A stretch of 64,000 nucleotides of DNA from assembly GCF_001632775.1 (NCBI RefSeq), contig NZ_CP015249.1, positions 352,686 through 416,685 of the forward strand. The letters run 5' to 3'. The notes beneath the pieces were generated by a model, which saw nothing but the letters and a program-made list of their open reading frames with translations, was not told the DNA's origin and ran no database searches. Positions 53,715-64,000 of the stretch are shown piece after piece; the first letter of the stretch is position 1; every line of letters starts with the position of its first letter. Position numbers and translations under genes: made by a program. The stretch comes from Dokdonella koreensis DS-123 (GTDB lineage Bacteria; Pseudomonadota; Gammaproteobacteria; Xanthomonadales; Rhodanobacteraceae).

Positions 53715-56132
53715 ATGACCCCGTCCGACTTCCGCCAGACCTTCCGCCGCCTGTCGCGCGCGCCCGGCTTCAGCGCCCTGTCGGTGCTGCTGCTCGGCCT
53801 CGCCTTCGGCGCGCTGGCCTGCGTGTTCAGCGTGGTCTACGGCCTGCTCTTCAAGCCGCTGCCGTATCCGCAGGCCGACCGCCTGGTGCTGGTGGAGTCG
53901 CGCGTGCTCGGCATCCCGTTCGACGTCGGCCTGTCGACGCCGCTGCGCGAAGAGATCGTGCAGGCCGCGCGCGGTATCGACGGCATCGCGGCCTGGCGCG
54001 AGAAGAACGTCGTGCTGCGCGACGAGACCGGCCGCCGCATGGGTTCGCTCGATGCCGCCCTGGTCGAGCCGCAGGCGTTCGGCCTGCTCGGCGTGCAGCC
54101 GGCGCTCGGCCGCCTGTTCGGTGCCGAGGATGTCGCCGAGGGCGCCGCGCGTAGCGTCGTGCTGTCCTGGGACGAATGGCAGAAGCGCTACGGCGGCGCC
54201 GAGGATGCGATCGGCCGCGCATTGCGGCTGGAAGACCAGGACTACCGCGTGATCGGCGTGCTGCCGCAGGGCTTCGTCTTTCCGACCAGCGAGATCCGCC
54301 TATGGATGCCGCTCGGTTTCAGCGCCGACGAGCGCTCGCGTTCGCGCGCCGGCAGCTTCGACGGCACGCTGGCGCTGGCGCGGATGCGCAGCGGCAGCGA
54401 TATCGGACCGGTCGGGGACGAGCTCAACGGCATCACCAAGGCGATGCCGGAACTCGACGGCGCCTTCGGCGACAGCCTCAAGCTGCAGGTCAGGCCGATC
54501 CGCGCGCTGTGGACCGGCGAACGGCGCGACGCGCTGCTGCTGATGCTGCTGGCGGTGTCGATGGTGTGGCTGGTCACCGGCGCCAACGTCGTCAACCTGT
54601 TCCTGGCACGTGCGCTGGGGCGCCGCCAGGAGTCGGCGGTGACGGCCGCGCTCGGCGCGACGCCGTGGCAGCGCGCGCGCATCGCGATGATCGAGGCGGC
54701 GGTCCTGTGCGCGACCGGCGTCGCGCTCGGCTGCGCCTTGCTGCCGGCCGGCTTGGCGCTGCTGCGGCACTTCGACCTGCTGCCGACCGGGACGCCGCAG
54801 GCAATCGGCATCGATGCGCCGACGCTGCTGCTCCTGGCCGCGCTCGCGTTCGCGCTGTGTGTCGTGCTCGCGCTCGCCGGGCTGGCGGTCCAGCGGGGCA
54901 ATCTCAACGACATGATCCGCCGCGGCGGTTCGCGCCATACGGCCGGCGGCGCGGCGCAGACCGCGCGCAAGTCGCTCGTCGTCGCGCAGGTGGCGCTGAC
55001 GGTCGCGCTGCTGTTCGGCATCGGCGTGCTGTTGCGCAGCACGCAGAACCTGCTCGCCGAGGACGTCGGCTTCCGCCGCGACCACCTGCTGTACGTGGCC
55101 CTGTCCGACCTGGTGCCGGCCGGTGCCGCGCCCGAGCTGCGCGCCGCGCGCCTGACCGAGATGGCCGAGCGCACGCGCGCGCTGCCCGGCGTCGCCGCCG
55201 CCGGTCTCGGCAGCATGATCCCGTTCGGCCACAGCATCGCCACGACCAGCTACACGGCGCCCGGCAACGAAGACGCCAAGGACCAGCCGATCGGCTACGA
55301 CCAGAAGGTCGACGCCGGCTACTTCACCGCGCTCGGCATCCCGATCCTGCGCGGCCGTGCGTTCAGCCCCGAGGAGGTGCGCGCCGGCGCGCCGGTCGCC
55401 GTCGTCGACGAGCAGTTCGTGAAGCGGCACTTCGGCGAGGCCGATCCGCTCGGGCAGCGCTTCAAGATCGGTGTCGGCCCGGATCAGCCGGATATTGACG
55501 TCGCGATCATCGGCGTCGTGCCGACGCTCAAGCAGCGTTCGCTCGACGAGGTCGCCGATCGCGTGGCGATCTACCGGCCGGTCGCGGCGCCGCCCTATGC
55601 GGCGATGGCGGTGCGCACGACGGTCGATCCGGCCGCGCTGGTCGGGCCGCTGAAGGCGCTCGGCGAGGAAATCGCGCCGAAGGATGCGCTCGGCCCGATC
55701 GTCACGCTCGGTGATCGCGTCGCCGACACGCTGAAGGACCGCACCCGCCTCAATGCCTTGCTCGGCCTGCTCGGCGTGACCGCGCTGCTGCTGGCGGCGG
55801 TCGGTCTCTATGCGGTCCTCGCCTACGCGGTGCGCCAGCGCGTGCCCGAGTTCGGCGTGCGCATGGCGCTCGGCGCGCGCGCCGGCAACGTGCTGCGCCA
55901 GGTGCTCGCGCAGGGGCTGCTGCTGGTCGGCGCCGGCGTGGTGCTCGGCCTGCCGCTGTCGTGGCTGTTCGCGCGGCTGCTGTCGGCGCGGCTGTACCAC
56001 GTCGGCACGTTCGACCTGCCCACGCTCGCCGCGGTCGCCCTGGTGCTGGGCGGCATCGGCCTGCTCGCCTGCCTGTGGCCGGCGCGCCGCGCGGCGGCGA
56101 CCGATCCGGCGGTGGCGCTGCGCAACGAATGA
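53715..56132 (+). CDS. MacB/FtsX-type permease 12 of the array
   Basis: Protein of 805 residues; ATG 53715 has GGAG 6-7 bases upstream. It starts MTPSDFRQTFRRLSRAPGF. First segment LLLGLAFGALACVFSVVYGL; FtsX block LVTGANVVNLFLARALGRR near 285; last block AVGLYAVLAYAVRQRVPEFG near 695; end RRAAATDPAVALRNE. It shares with permease 11 the VGLTERLRE/VGLSTPLREE type of first-domain start. It leads the unit permease 12 - ATPase 2 - permease 13, so it may work with ATPase 2. Confidence 0.91.
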   Translation: MTPSDFRQTFRRLSRAPGFSALSVLLLGLAFGALACVFSVVYGLLFKPLPYPQADRLVLVESRVLGIPFDVGLSTPLREEIVQAARGIDGIAAWREKNVVLRDETGRRMGSLDAALVEPQAFGLLGVQPALGRLFGAEDVAEGAARSVVLSWDEWQKRYGGAEDAIGRALRLEDQDYRVIGVLPQGFVFPTSEIRLWMPLGFSADERSRSRAGSFDGTLALARMRSGSDIGPVGDELNGITKAMPELDGAFGDSLKLQVRPIRALWTGERRDALLLMLLAVSMVWLVTGANVVNLFLARALGRRQESAVTAALGATPWQRARIAMIEAAVLCATGVALGCALLPAGLALLRHFDLLPTGTPQAIGIDAPTLLLLAALAFALCVVLALAGLAVQRGNLNDMIRRGGSRHTAGGAAQTARKSLVVAQVALTVALLFGIGVLLRSTQNLLAEDVGFRRDHLLYVALSDLVPAGAAPELRAARLTEMAERTRALPGVAAAGLGSMIPFGHSIATTSYTAPGNEDAKDQPIGYDQKVDAGYFTALGIPILRGRAFSPEEVRAGAPVAVVDEQFVKRHFGEADPLGQRFKIGVGPDQPDIDVAIIGVVPTLKQRSLDEVADRVAIYRPVAAPPYAAMAVRTTVDPAALVGPLKALGEEIAPKDALGPIVTLGDRVADTLKDRTRLNALLGLLGVTALLLAAVGLYAVLAYAVRQRVPEFGVRMALGARAGNVLRQVLAQGLLLVGAGVVLGLPLSWLFARLLSARLYHVGTFDLPTLAAVALVLGGIGLLACLWPARRAAATDPAVALRNE

Positions 56133-56246
56133 ACGCCTTTACCCGAATGTCGAGAAGCGCGCTCCGGCCCGTCGCTCGATCGAACGGCGCAAGCCGAGCT
56201 TGCGCACCTCCTCCCCGAATCGATCGCCTGCGCAATCGTTTCCGGA

Positions 56247-56294
56247 GCGATCCTTGCTGGATCGCACCGGCAGGCGGTCGAGAAGCCGCCTGCC
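56247..56294 (+). other. Two tandem hairpins between permease 12 and ATPase 2
   Basis: GCGATCC-TTGCT-GGATCGC (56247-56265, 7-bp stem) is followed by GGCAGGCGG-N8-CCGCCTGCC (56269-56294, 9-bp stem). The second ends 19 bases before ATG 56314. There is no T-run. They could partly terminate, stabilise or set the ratio of the downstream ATPase message. Confidence 0.5.
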
Positions 56295-56313
56295 ATTCAC
56301 TTTGGAGCCTGCG

Positions 56314-57006
56314 ATGATCCATCTCGAGAACGTCGAAAAATCCTTCCCGCTGGCCGGTGGCCGCACCTGGGTGCTGCGCAACATCCGCCTGGACATCGCG
56401 CCGGGCGAGTTCGTCAGCGTGATGGGGCCGTCCGGCGCCGGCAAGAGCTCGCTGCTCAACGTGCTGGGCCTGATGGACCACGACTGGCAGGGCGGCTACG
56501 CGCTCGACGGCGTCGCCGTCGACGCGCTCAATCCCAAGCAGCGCCAGGCGCTGCAGCGCGAGAAGATCGGCTTCATCTTCCAGCACTACCACCTGATCGA
56601 CGACCTGAAGGTCTGGGAGAACCTGGACCTGCCGCTGCAGTACCGCGACATCCCGGCCAAGGAGCGCGCCGCGCAGGTGGCCGACCTGCTCGACCGCTTC
56701 CAGATCGTCGGCAAGAAGGACCTCTACCCCAGCCAGCTCTCCGGCGGCCAGCAGCAGCTGGTGGCGGTGGCGCGCGCGGTCATCACCAAGCCCAAGTTGC
56801 TGCTCGCCGACGAGCCGACCGGCGCGCTGCATTCGAGCCAGGCCCGCATGATCATGGACCTGCTGCACGAGCTGCACCGCCAGGGCAACACGATCGTCCA
56901 GGTCACCCACAACGAGGACTACGCGAAGGAAGCCCAGCGCATCGTCCGGTTGCGCGACGGCTGGATCGAGAGCGAGACCGCCGGCGACGGGAAGCGCGCC
57001 GCATGA
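56314..57006 (+). CDS. ABC transporter ATPase 2, MacB/LolD type with altered D-loop
   Basis: Protein of 230 residues ([20 protein letters not shown]). The Walker A is [10 protein letters not shown], the Q-loop [10 protein letters not shown], the signature [15 protein letters not shown], the Walker [16 protein letters not shown] and the switch His is in VTHNED. The D-loop normally reads NLDS; here it is ALHS, so the Asp is His. The catalytic Glu and His are present, so ATP hydrolysis is still expected. Compared with ATPase 1 it lacks the Ala-rich tail. Its stop overlaps the start of permease 13 (ATGA), meaning translational coupling and a direct partnership. Confidence 0.92.
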   Translation: MIHLENVEKSFPLAGGRTWVLRNIRLDIAPGEFVSVMGPSGAGKSSLLNVLGLMDHDWQGGYALDGVAVDALNPKQRQALQREKIGFIFQHYHLIDDLKVWENLDLPLQYRDIPAKERAAQVADLLDRFQIVGKKDLYPSQLSGGQQQLVAVARAVITKPKLLLADEPTGALHSSQARMIMDLLHELHRQGNTIVQVTHNEDYAKEAQRIVRLRDGWIESETAGDGKRAA

Positions 57007-59399
57007 ACCCGGGTCATCTGCTGCGCGCGGCCTGGAAGCACCGCGCAGCGAACGCGGTCACGGTGGCGACGCTGGCCGTCACCGTCGCCGTGGTGCTGGC
57101 GGCGCTCGCGCTGGCGCACAACTTCTTCGTCTCGCCGTGGACCTACGACTCGGTCCGGCTGGGCGTGCTGACCCACCGCGCCGCCGCCGACACGCGCAGC
57201 CTCTACGGCTTCAGCGCCGAGGAGTTCCGCACGCTGCGCGACAGCGCGCTGTTCGAGCAGCTGGTGGCCAGCCGCGGCCGGCCGGTGGCGCTCGAAGGCC
57301 CGGACGGCTACCCGACGCGCATGCTGATGGTGCAGACCCAGCCGTCGGCGCGCACGGTGACCGGCGTCGCGCCCGCGCTGGGCCGTTTCCTGGCCGACGA
57401 GGATCGCGCCGGCTCGCCGACCACGGTGATCTCGCACGCGCTGTGGCAGTCGCATTTCGGTGGCGATCCGGCCGTGCTCGGGCGCGCGCTGCGCGTCGAG
57501 GACGCGGTCTACACGGTGGTCGGCGTGATGCCCGACCGGTTCCACTTCATGGGCGGCGATTTGTGGGTGCCGCATGCGAGCGACCTGGACACGGACCAGG
57601 ACGCGGCACGGCCCTACGTGGTCAACGTGCGTTTCAAGCCCGGCACCGACCTGCCGTCGCTGCGCGGCGCGCTGGCGACGCTCAGCCAGCGCCTGGTGGC
57701 CGCCGCGCCGGCCTCGCGCTACCTGCCGGGCTGGACGATCACCGGCGAGTACGTGATCGATGCGGTGATGGGGCCGATGCGCCCGGCGGTCGGCCTGCTG
57801 GTGGTCGCCTCGCTGCTGATGCTGCTGGTGGTGCTGGCCAACGTGGCGACCCTGATCAACATCCGCCAGGTGGTGACCGAGCCGCAGCTGGCCGTGCGCC
57901 TGGCGCTCGGCGCGACCTCGCGGCGGCTCTACGCCGATGCGTTCGCGACCAACTTGTTGCTGGCCGCCGTCGGCGTCGGCCTCGGCTGGGCGCTCGGCGG
58001 CGGCGTGTTCGAGCGCATCGTCGGCATGATCTCGGCCGACTGGATCCCGCGTGAGCTGGAAGGACGGTTCGTCTACGCCGGCGCTTCGCTGCGCTGGATG
58101 CCGCTGATGGTGGTCGGCTGCGCGGCGCTGATGACGCTGTCGCAGTGGCCGCGCTTGCGCCGCATCGACGCGCAGGCCGCCGTGCGCACCAGTGCGCGCA
58201 CCGGCGCCGGCGCGGGTGTTCTGCGCGGCGTGCGCGGCCTGGCCGCACTGCAGGTCGCGGCGGCCACCGTGGTCGGCGTGCTGGCGTTCTGCGTCGGTGC
58301 CGGCACCGCGGACATCCGCGCGCGTGCGCTCGGCATGCGCGTGGACGGCGTCGCCTCCACGCGGCTGACGCTGCCGCAGGCGGCCTATCCGGACCCGGCT
58401 GCGCGGCGCCAGTTTGCCGAGCGGCTGCGCGAGGCGCTGCGCGCCGAGCCGGGCGTCGCCGACGCCGCCTTCGTCGACGCCGCCCCGTTCCAGCGCTACC
58501 GCCGCCAGACCGCGCTGCGCGCGGATCTCGCCGGCGGGCCGCAGGAACTGAGCGTAGGCCTCAGCAGCAGCCTGGGCCCGGTACCCGACGTGCTCGGCCT
58601 GGGCCTGCTGCATGGCCGCTACCTGGACGACGCGCGCGACGGTGCGAATGCGCCGCCGGTGGCCGTGGTCAGCCGCGCGCTGGCGCTGCAGGTCTGGGGC
58701 ACCGACGACGTGCTCGGCCGCACGCTGAGCCTGGCCAGCGATGCCGAGGCGCCGGCGCGCCGCATCGTCGGCGTGCTCGACGACATCCGCTACGGCGGCG
58801 CCCTGGCCGAGCCCGAGCGGCTGGTATTCATCCCGCACGCGCAGGATCCGGCGCTGCCGGCGGCGTTCGTCGTGCTGGCCAGCGGCCGCGACGGCCGCGT
58901 GCCGGCGGCCGACGTGCTCGCACGGGCGGCGGCCGGCGTCGACCCGCGCGTGCCGCTGTTCGACACGGTGCGGCTGGCCGACCGTGCGCAGGAATCGGTG
59001 GCCGGCCTCAACCTGGCCGAGGCGGCGTTCCGCGTCTTCGCGGTGCTCGCGGTCGTCCTGGCACTGATGGGCACCGTAGTGGTGCTTTCGTTCCTGCTGG
59101 CGGTGCGCCAGCGCGAGTACGCCGTGCGCAGCGCGCTCGGTGCGGCGCCTGCGCGCCTGGCGCGCGGCGTGGTCGGCGAGGGCGTGGGCATCGGCCTGTT
59201 CGGCGCGCTGGCCGGCCTCGCCGCGGCCTGGGGCGTGGCCGGCCTGGTCGACGCCAGCCTGTACGGCGCCACGCCGTGGCGCTGGCTGGCCGCCGCGGCG
59301 GTCGGTGCCGGCCTGCTGGTCGCCGTCACGCTGGCCACGCTGTCGCCGGCGCGGCGCGCCGCCGCATCCGATCCGATGCTGGCGCTGCGCAGTGACTGA
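57003..59399 (+). CDS. MacB/FtsX-type permease 13 of the array
   Basis: Protein of 798 residues ([20 protein letters not shown]). It is the most distinct member: the first segment TVATLAVTVAVVLAALALAH lacks LGIG and the KPLPF motif after it, and the FtsX block reads LLVVLANVATLINIRQVVTE near 280. The last block (LMGTVVVLSFLLAVRQREYA) lacks LYGVxAY. It ends RRAAASDPMLALRSD. It overlaps ATPase 2 by 4 bases, so this pair is the best candidate for a dedicated permease-ATPase couple. The regulator gene follows after 107 bases. Confidence 0.91.
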   Translation: MNPGHLLRAAWKHRAANAVTVATLAVTVAVVLAALALAHNFFVSPWTYDSVRLGVLTHRAAADTRSLYGFSAEEFRTLRDSALFEQLVASRGRPVALEGPDGYPTRMLMVQTQPSARTVTGVAPALGRFLADEDRAGSPTTVISHALWQSHFGGDPAVLGRALRVEDAVYTVVGVMPDRFHFMGGDLWVPHASDLDTDQDAARPYVVNVRFKPGTDLPSLRGALATLSQRLVAAAPASRYLPGWTITGEYVIDAVMGPMRPAVGLLVVASLLMLLVVLANVATLINIRQVVTEPQLAVRLALGATSRRLYADAFATNLLLAAVGVGLGWALGGGVFERIVGMISADWIPRELEGRFVYAGASLRWMPLMVVGCAALMTLSQWPRLRRIDAQAAVRTSARTGAGAGVLRGVRGLAALQVAAATVVGVLAFCVGAGTADIRARALGMRVDGVASTRLTLPQAAYPDPAARRQFAERLREALRAEPGVADAAFVDAAPFQRYRRQTALRADLAGGPQELSVGLSSSLGPVPDVLGLGLLHGRYLDDARDGANAPPVAVVSRALALQVWGTDDVLGRTLSLASDAEAPARRIVGVLDDIRYGGALAEPERLVFIPHAQDPALPAAFVVLASGRDGRVPAADVLARAAAGVDPRVPLFDTVRLADRAQESVAGLNLAEAAFRVFAVLAVVLALMGTVVVLSFLLAVRQREYAVRSALGAAPARLARGVVGEGVGIGLFGALAGLAAAWGVAGLVDASLYGATPWRWLAAAAVGAGLLVAVTLATLSPARRAAASDPMLALRSD

Positions 59400-59506
59400 C
59401 CCGGCCACCCGCCGCCGGACTTGCCGCCCGGGCCGCGCCGGGCGATCCTCGGCCGGCGTGTGCGCCGGGCGTGCACCGCTGCGCATCTGTCCAATGGAGT
59501 CTGCCC

Positions 59507-60910
<1,404 letters not shown>

Positions 60911-60953
60911 CGCCGTGGTGCTGTGCCAGACCAGTCTCCGGTGGTATGGGTCG

Positions 60954-61661
60954 TCAACGATCGGAGCGAGATTTGGCCGGACCGGTGGTGGCCGGCACGG
61001 CAGGCGGGTCGTTCAGAGTGAGGTAGCTGTCGACTTGGGAGTCGAAAAGTTGCGGGTCGATCATCTGATCGACCGTCCGTTCGCGGGCCTTCTCGAAGGC
61101 TTGCTGGTAGGCTCGTGTTCGCTTGAAGGCTTGGAACTGGGCCTCGCGATACGTCACGAAGGCCTCGCCCTCCATGTCCAGACGTCGCTCCACCCTGCCG
61201 TCGGCAATGCGTATCAGGGTGTAGCGCTCGAAGAGCGCCTCCTGCTCGATACGGTCGAAGCGGGCGATCGGCCCCCGTGGAATGATCAGCGTCCCGGAGT
61301 ACCAGGAAGCGACAGGGTCGATTCCCGAAGGGAATACCTCGCGTATCACGTCGCGAGCGATGATCTTTCCATCGGTGCTGTGTTCGACGTCGATCTCGAT
61401 CTTGCGCAGCCACAGCCTTCCGCCGGCTATTTCCCAGGTACCTCTGTAGCCGCGATAGAGTGCGGTAGACCTGATGCCTCGGCGAACCGCTGCGAACCTG
61501 TCGGGCTCGGCGTTCCAGTACGCAGCCAAGGGCGTTGCAAGCTCGATCCATGCGGTCTCGCCATCGATGATGACGCGCTCTGGAAGCTGCGTCGTCGCGC
61601 TCCCGGCGCCGCTAAGCAGAGCGATGGCCAACGCCAGGACTCCTATCCAGATCGGTCGCAT
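60954..61661 (-). CDS. Secreted hypothetical protein
   Basis: Protein of 235 residues; ATG 61661 is chosen because GGAG precedes it and a signal peptide (MRPIWIGVLALAIALLSGAG) follows directly. The mature part has EREIxIDVE-type beta segments and a C-terminal helical region rich in Arg/Gln (FQAFKRTRAYQQAFEKARE). I recognise no family. It is transcribed against its neighbours, between the regulator and its kinase, and has a somewhat lower GC content, so it is probably an insertion in the kinase-regulator pair. Confidence 0.6.
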   Translation of the reverse strand: MRPIWIGVLALAIALLSGAGSATTQLPERVIIDGETAWIELATPLAAYWNAEPDRFAAVRRGIRSTALYRGYRGTWEIAGGRLWLRKIEIDVEHSTDGKIIARDVIREVFPSGIDPVASWYSGTLIIPRGPIARFDRIEQEALFERYTLIRIADGRVERRLDMEGEAFVTYREAQFQAFKRTRAYQQAFEKARERTVDQMIDPQLFDSQVDSYLTLNDPPAVPATTGPAKSRSDR

Positions 61662-61810
61662 CACGCGTTCTCCATGGCCGATGTGCCGGCGCTCGAGGCG
61701 CGGCTCCGTGTCGCACATGATGATGCAGATGGCGCGGGAATGCGTATGCCTGGATCGTGTCTGCTCGAACAGCCATCTTCACGCCCTGCTGCTGGCCCGG
61801 AGCGGCGTAC

Positions 61811-63154
61811 GTGACCCCGTCGCCGTCCCGCTGGCGCTACGAGACCCGCACGCTGCTGGCGACGCTGCTGGCGACGGTACCGGCCCTGGCCGCCCTGGCC
61901 GTCGCCTTCGGCTACCTGCTGACACCGGTGATCGCGGTGCTGGCGTGGACCGGTGTCGCCGCGGTCACGCTGGCGCTGGCGGCCGAGGTGAGACGCCGGG
62001 CGATCTACCCGCTGCAGACGCTCTCCAACCTGCTCGAAGCGCTGCGCGAGGGCGACTACAGCCTGCGCGGCGCGCGGGCGCGGCGCGGCGACGCGGTGGG
62101 CGAGGTGGTCTGGGAGATCAATGCGCTGGCCGACACGCTGCGCAGCCAGCGGCTGGCCGTCGAGGAGAAGAGCGCGCTGCTCAGCAAGGTCATCGAGACG
62201 CTGGACATCGCGGTGTTCGCGTTCGACGGCGACGGTTTCCTCAAGCTCGCCAATGCCGCCGGCGAGCGCCTGCTGGGTGCCGAGTTCAGCCGGCTCGACG
62301 GGCGGCCGGCGAGGTCGCTCGGCCTGGCCGAGTACATCGACATGCCGGGCGTGGGCCTGGTCGAGCGCAGCTTCCCGGGGGCGAGCGGCCGCTGGGAGGT
62401 GCGCCATGCGCGCTTCCGCGACGATGGCCGCCCGCACGACCTCATCGTCATCAGCGATCTCAGCCGCGCGCTGCGCGAGGAGGAGCGCCTGGCCTGGCAG
62501 CGCCTGCTGCGCGTGCTCGGCCACGAACTCAACAACTCGCTGACACCGATCCGTTCGATGACCGCGACGCTGGCGAAGATCCTCGCCCACGATCCGCTGC
62601 CGGAGGATTGGCGTGAGGACGCCGCCAGCGGCCTGGCGATCGTCAGCGACCGCGCCGAGTCGCTGTCGCGCTTCATCGGCCGCTACACCTCGCTGGCGCG
62701 GCTGCCGCCGCCGAGCCCGCGGCCGGTCGCGTTCGACGAGCTGGTCCAGCGCGTGGCACGGCTGGAACAGCGCATCGCCGTCGACATCGCCCCGGGGCCT
62801 GCGGTGCAGCTGACGATCGATCCGGACCAGATCGAGCAGGCGCTGATCAACCTGGTGCAGAACGCGGTCGACGCCACGCTCGGCATCGGTCGCGCGGTCG
62901 CGTTGCGCTGGTACGTCGAGGGTGACCAGGTCCGGGTGGAGATCCTCGACGAAGGCCCCGGCCTGCCGCCGAGCCGCAACCTGTTCGTGCCGTTCTTCAC
63001 GACCAAGCCCGGCGGTTCCGGCATCGGCCTGGTGCTGGCCCGGCAGATCGTCGAGGCGCACGGCGGTACGTTGAGCCTGGAGAACCGCAGTGATGCGCGC
63101 GGCTGCGTCGCGCGGCTGCGCCTTCCGCTGGAGGGTGCGGCGCATGCGTCCTGA
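61811..63154 (+). CDS. NtrY-like sensor histidine kinase
   Basis: Protein of 447 residues; I chose GTG 61811 because GGAG lies 9 bases before it and the first membrane segment follows soon. Two hydrophobic segments (about residues 14-60, LLATLLATVPALAALAVAFGY and VIAVLAWTGVAAVTLALAAE) with almost no periplasmic loop, a HAMP-like linker, a PAS-like domain (about 125-225, IETLDIAVFAFDGDGFLKLA), the phospho-acceptor box LLRVLGHELNNSLTPIRS and an ATPase domain with NLVQNAVDA, DEGPGLPP and GSGIGLVLARQIVEAHGG. The short loop suggests that it senses the membrane or cytoplasm. It is the evident partner of the NtrC-type regulator. Confidence 0.92.
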   Translation: MTPSPSRWRYETRTLLATLLATVPALAALAVAFGYLLTPVIAVLAWTGVAAVTLALAAEVRRRAIYPLQTLSNLLEALREGDYSLRGARARRGDAVGEVVWEINALADTLRSQRLAVEEKSALLSKVIETLDIAVFAFDGDGFLKLANAAGERLLGAEFSRLDGRPARSLGLAEYIDMPGVGLVERSFPGASGRWEVRHARFRDDGRPHDLIVISDLSRALREEERLAWQRLLRVLGHELNNSLTPIRSMTATLAKILAHDPLPEDWREDAASGLAIVSDRAESLSRFIGRYTSLARLPPPSPRPVAFDELVQRVARLEQRIAVDIAPGPAVQLTIDPDQIEQALINLVQNAVDATLGIGRAVALRWYVEGDQVRVEILDEGPGLPPSRNLFVPFFTTKPGGSGIGLVLARQIVEAHGGTLSLENRSDARGCVARLRLPLEGAAHAS

Positions 63155-64000
63155 GCGTCGCTGCCGAGGCGTCCGGATCGTGCTGGCGACGCTGCTGGTG
63201 CTGCTGCCGGTGCTGGCCTCCGCGGCGCCACGATCGGCGGCCCTGCTGGCCGGCGGCCGTGCCGCCTGCCGCGCGATCGCGGCACAGGTCGATGCGGTCC
63301 CCGGCGACGGGCCGCTGCTGTTGCGCAGCTACGACCCGGTCGCGCCCGGCGAGCCGTCCGCGGACGAGCCGGCGCTGGTCACCGTCGCCTTCGGCTACGA
63401 CAACGCCTTGTCCGTCCTCGCGCTGACCGCCTGTGAGCGTCCGCGGCAGGCACGGCGCATCGCGCTGGCGCTGCGCGCGGCAGCGATGGGCGAAGCGCGC
63501 CTGCGCAATGCCTACCGGGCCGGTCCGGTGGAAGGCGAGGGCGTACCGTTGCCGAACGGCTGGTGGGATGCCGCGCAGGGCCGCTGGGTGGAGGACGCAC
63601 ACCAGATGGGCACCGCCACCGGCAATGTCGCCTGGACCGCGCTGGCGATGCTGGCGATGGCTGCGCGCGACGACGACCCGTTGTGGCGGGCCGCCGCCGT
63701 GCGCCTGGCCGAGTGGGCGCTCGCCCATACCGGCGATGCGCGTGGGGACGGCGGCTTCACCGGCGGCGTGCACGGCTTCGACGCCGCCCCGCAGCGCCTC
63801 ACCTGGAAATCGACCGAGCACAACGTCGATCTGGCCGCGGTGTTCGGCCTGCTGGCGCGCGGTGCCGACGCCGAGCGCTGGCGCACGCATGCGGACCAGG
63901 CGCGGCGCTTCGTCGCCGCGCAATGGGATGCGGCGCAGGGCCGCTTCCGCGTCGGCACCCAGGCCGACGGCATCACGCCGAACGAGTCCACGTCCGGTCT
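63145..64000 (+). CDS. Secreted six-hairpin-glycosidase-like protein, partial
   Basis: The frame starts at ATG 63145, inside the last three codons of the kinase gene, and runs off the right edge with 285 visible residues. Residues about 10-28 (VRIVLATLLVLLPVLASAAP) are a signal peptide. The rest looks like an (alpha/alpha)6 toroid: FGYDNALSVLALTA, ATGNVAWTALAMLAMAAR, GFTGGVHGFDAAPQRLTWKS, TEHNVDLAAVFGLLA. Such folds act on polysaccharides; catalytic residues and substrate are not determined. The overlap with the kinase means co-transcription, so it belongs to the regulatory end of the cluster. Confidence 0.75.

Noticed and set aside
61730..61743. Sigma-54-like TGGCGCG...TGC before the kinase gene
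   Set aside because: GG and GC are 9 bases apart instead of 10, which normally abolishes function.

Overview
The window is GC-rich DNA from a Gram-negative bacterium. Sec signal peptides, an outer-membrane-style OmpA domain, a periplasmic adaptor, sigma-54 promoters and a NtrY/NtrC-like regulatory pair all fit a gammaproteobacterium. Protein style (TraB/GumN protein, CadC-like TPR regulator, signal-peptide Rhs protein, secreted proteins ending in ...GFE) suggests Xanthomonadales/Lysobacterales. The genus is not decided by the sequence.

Left part (1-20.4 kb) is accessory. Positions 1-1240 hold three minus-strand integron cassettes (one cut by the window edge) with two clear attC sites of about 58 bp; no integrase gene is visible. 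An IS30-family element lies at 1416-2638. Then come secreted proteins (2771-5344), a peptidase/CadC-like regulator pair (5549-9121), a DUF2461 protein, a dead zone where an Rhs fragment abuts a frameshifted tyrosine recombinase (9947-10898), two AT-richer secreted-protein genes, a full Rhs protein with a C-terminal HEGQH module (12326-17311), a secreted HExxH protein and a ChrA-like transporter.

The main system is 20.5-63.2 kb: a HlyD/MacA-type adaptor, a MacB/LolD-type ATPase, thirteen separate ~800-residue MacB/FtsX-type permeases, a second ATPase, a sigma-54-dependent response regulator and a NtrY-like sensor kinase. All are on the plus strand. The array is interrupted at 48.5-50.4 kb by a TraB/GumN-family gene and a convergent membrane-protein gene. 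After the kinase, a secreted six-hairpin-glycosidase-like gene starts inside the kinase's last codons and runs off the window.

Four -24/-12 sigma-54 promoters with the exact GG-N10-GC spacing precede the adaptor, the ninth, the eleventh and the twelfth permease. Each has CGGAC/GTCCG palindromes 50-90 bp upstream. The response regulator carries GAFTDA and a Fis-type helix-turn-helix, so the simplest model is one regulon: the kinase senses an envelope signal, and the regulator binds these palindromes and switches on permease production. The excess of permeases over ATPases (13:2) is the most unusual property of the window; substrate and outer-membrane partner are unknown.
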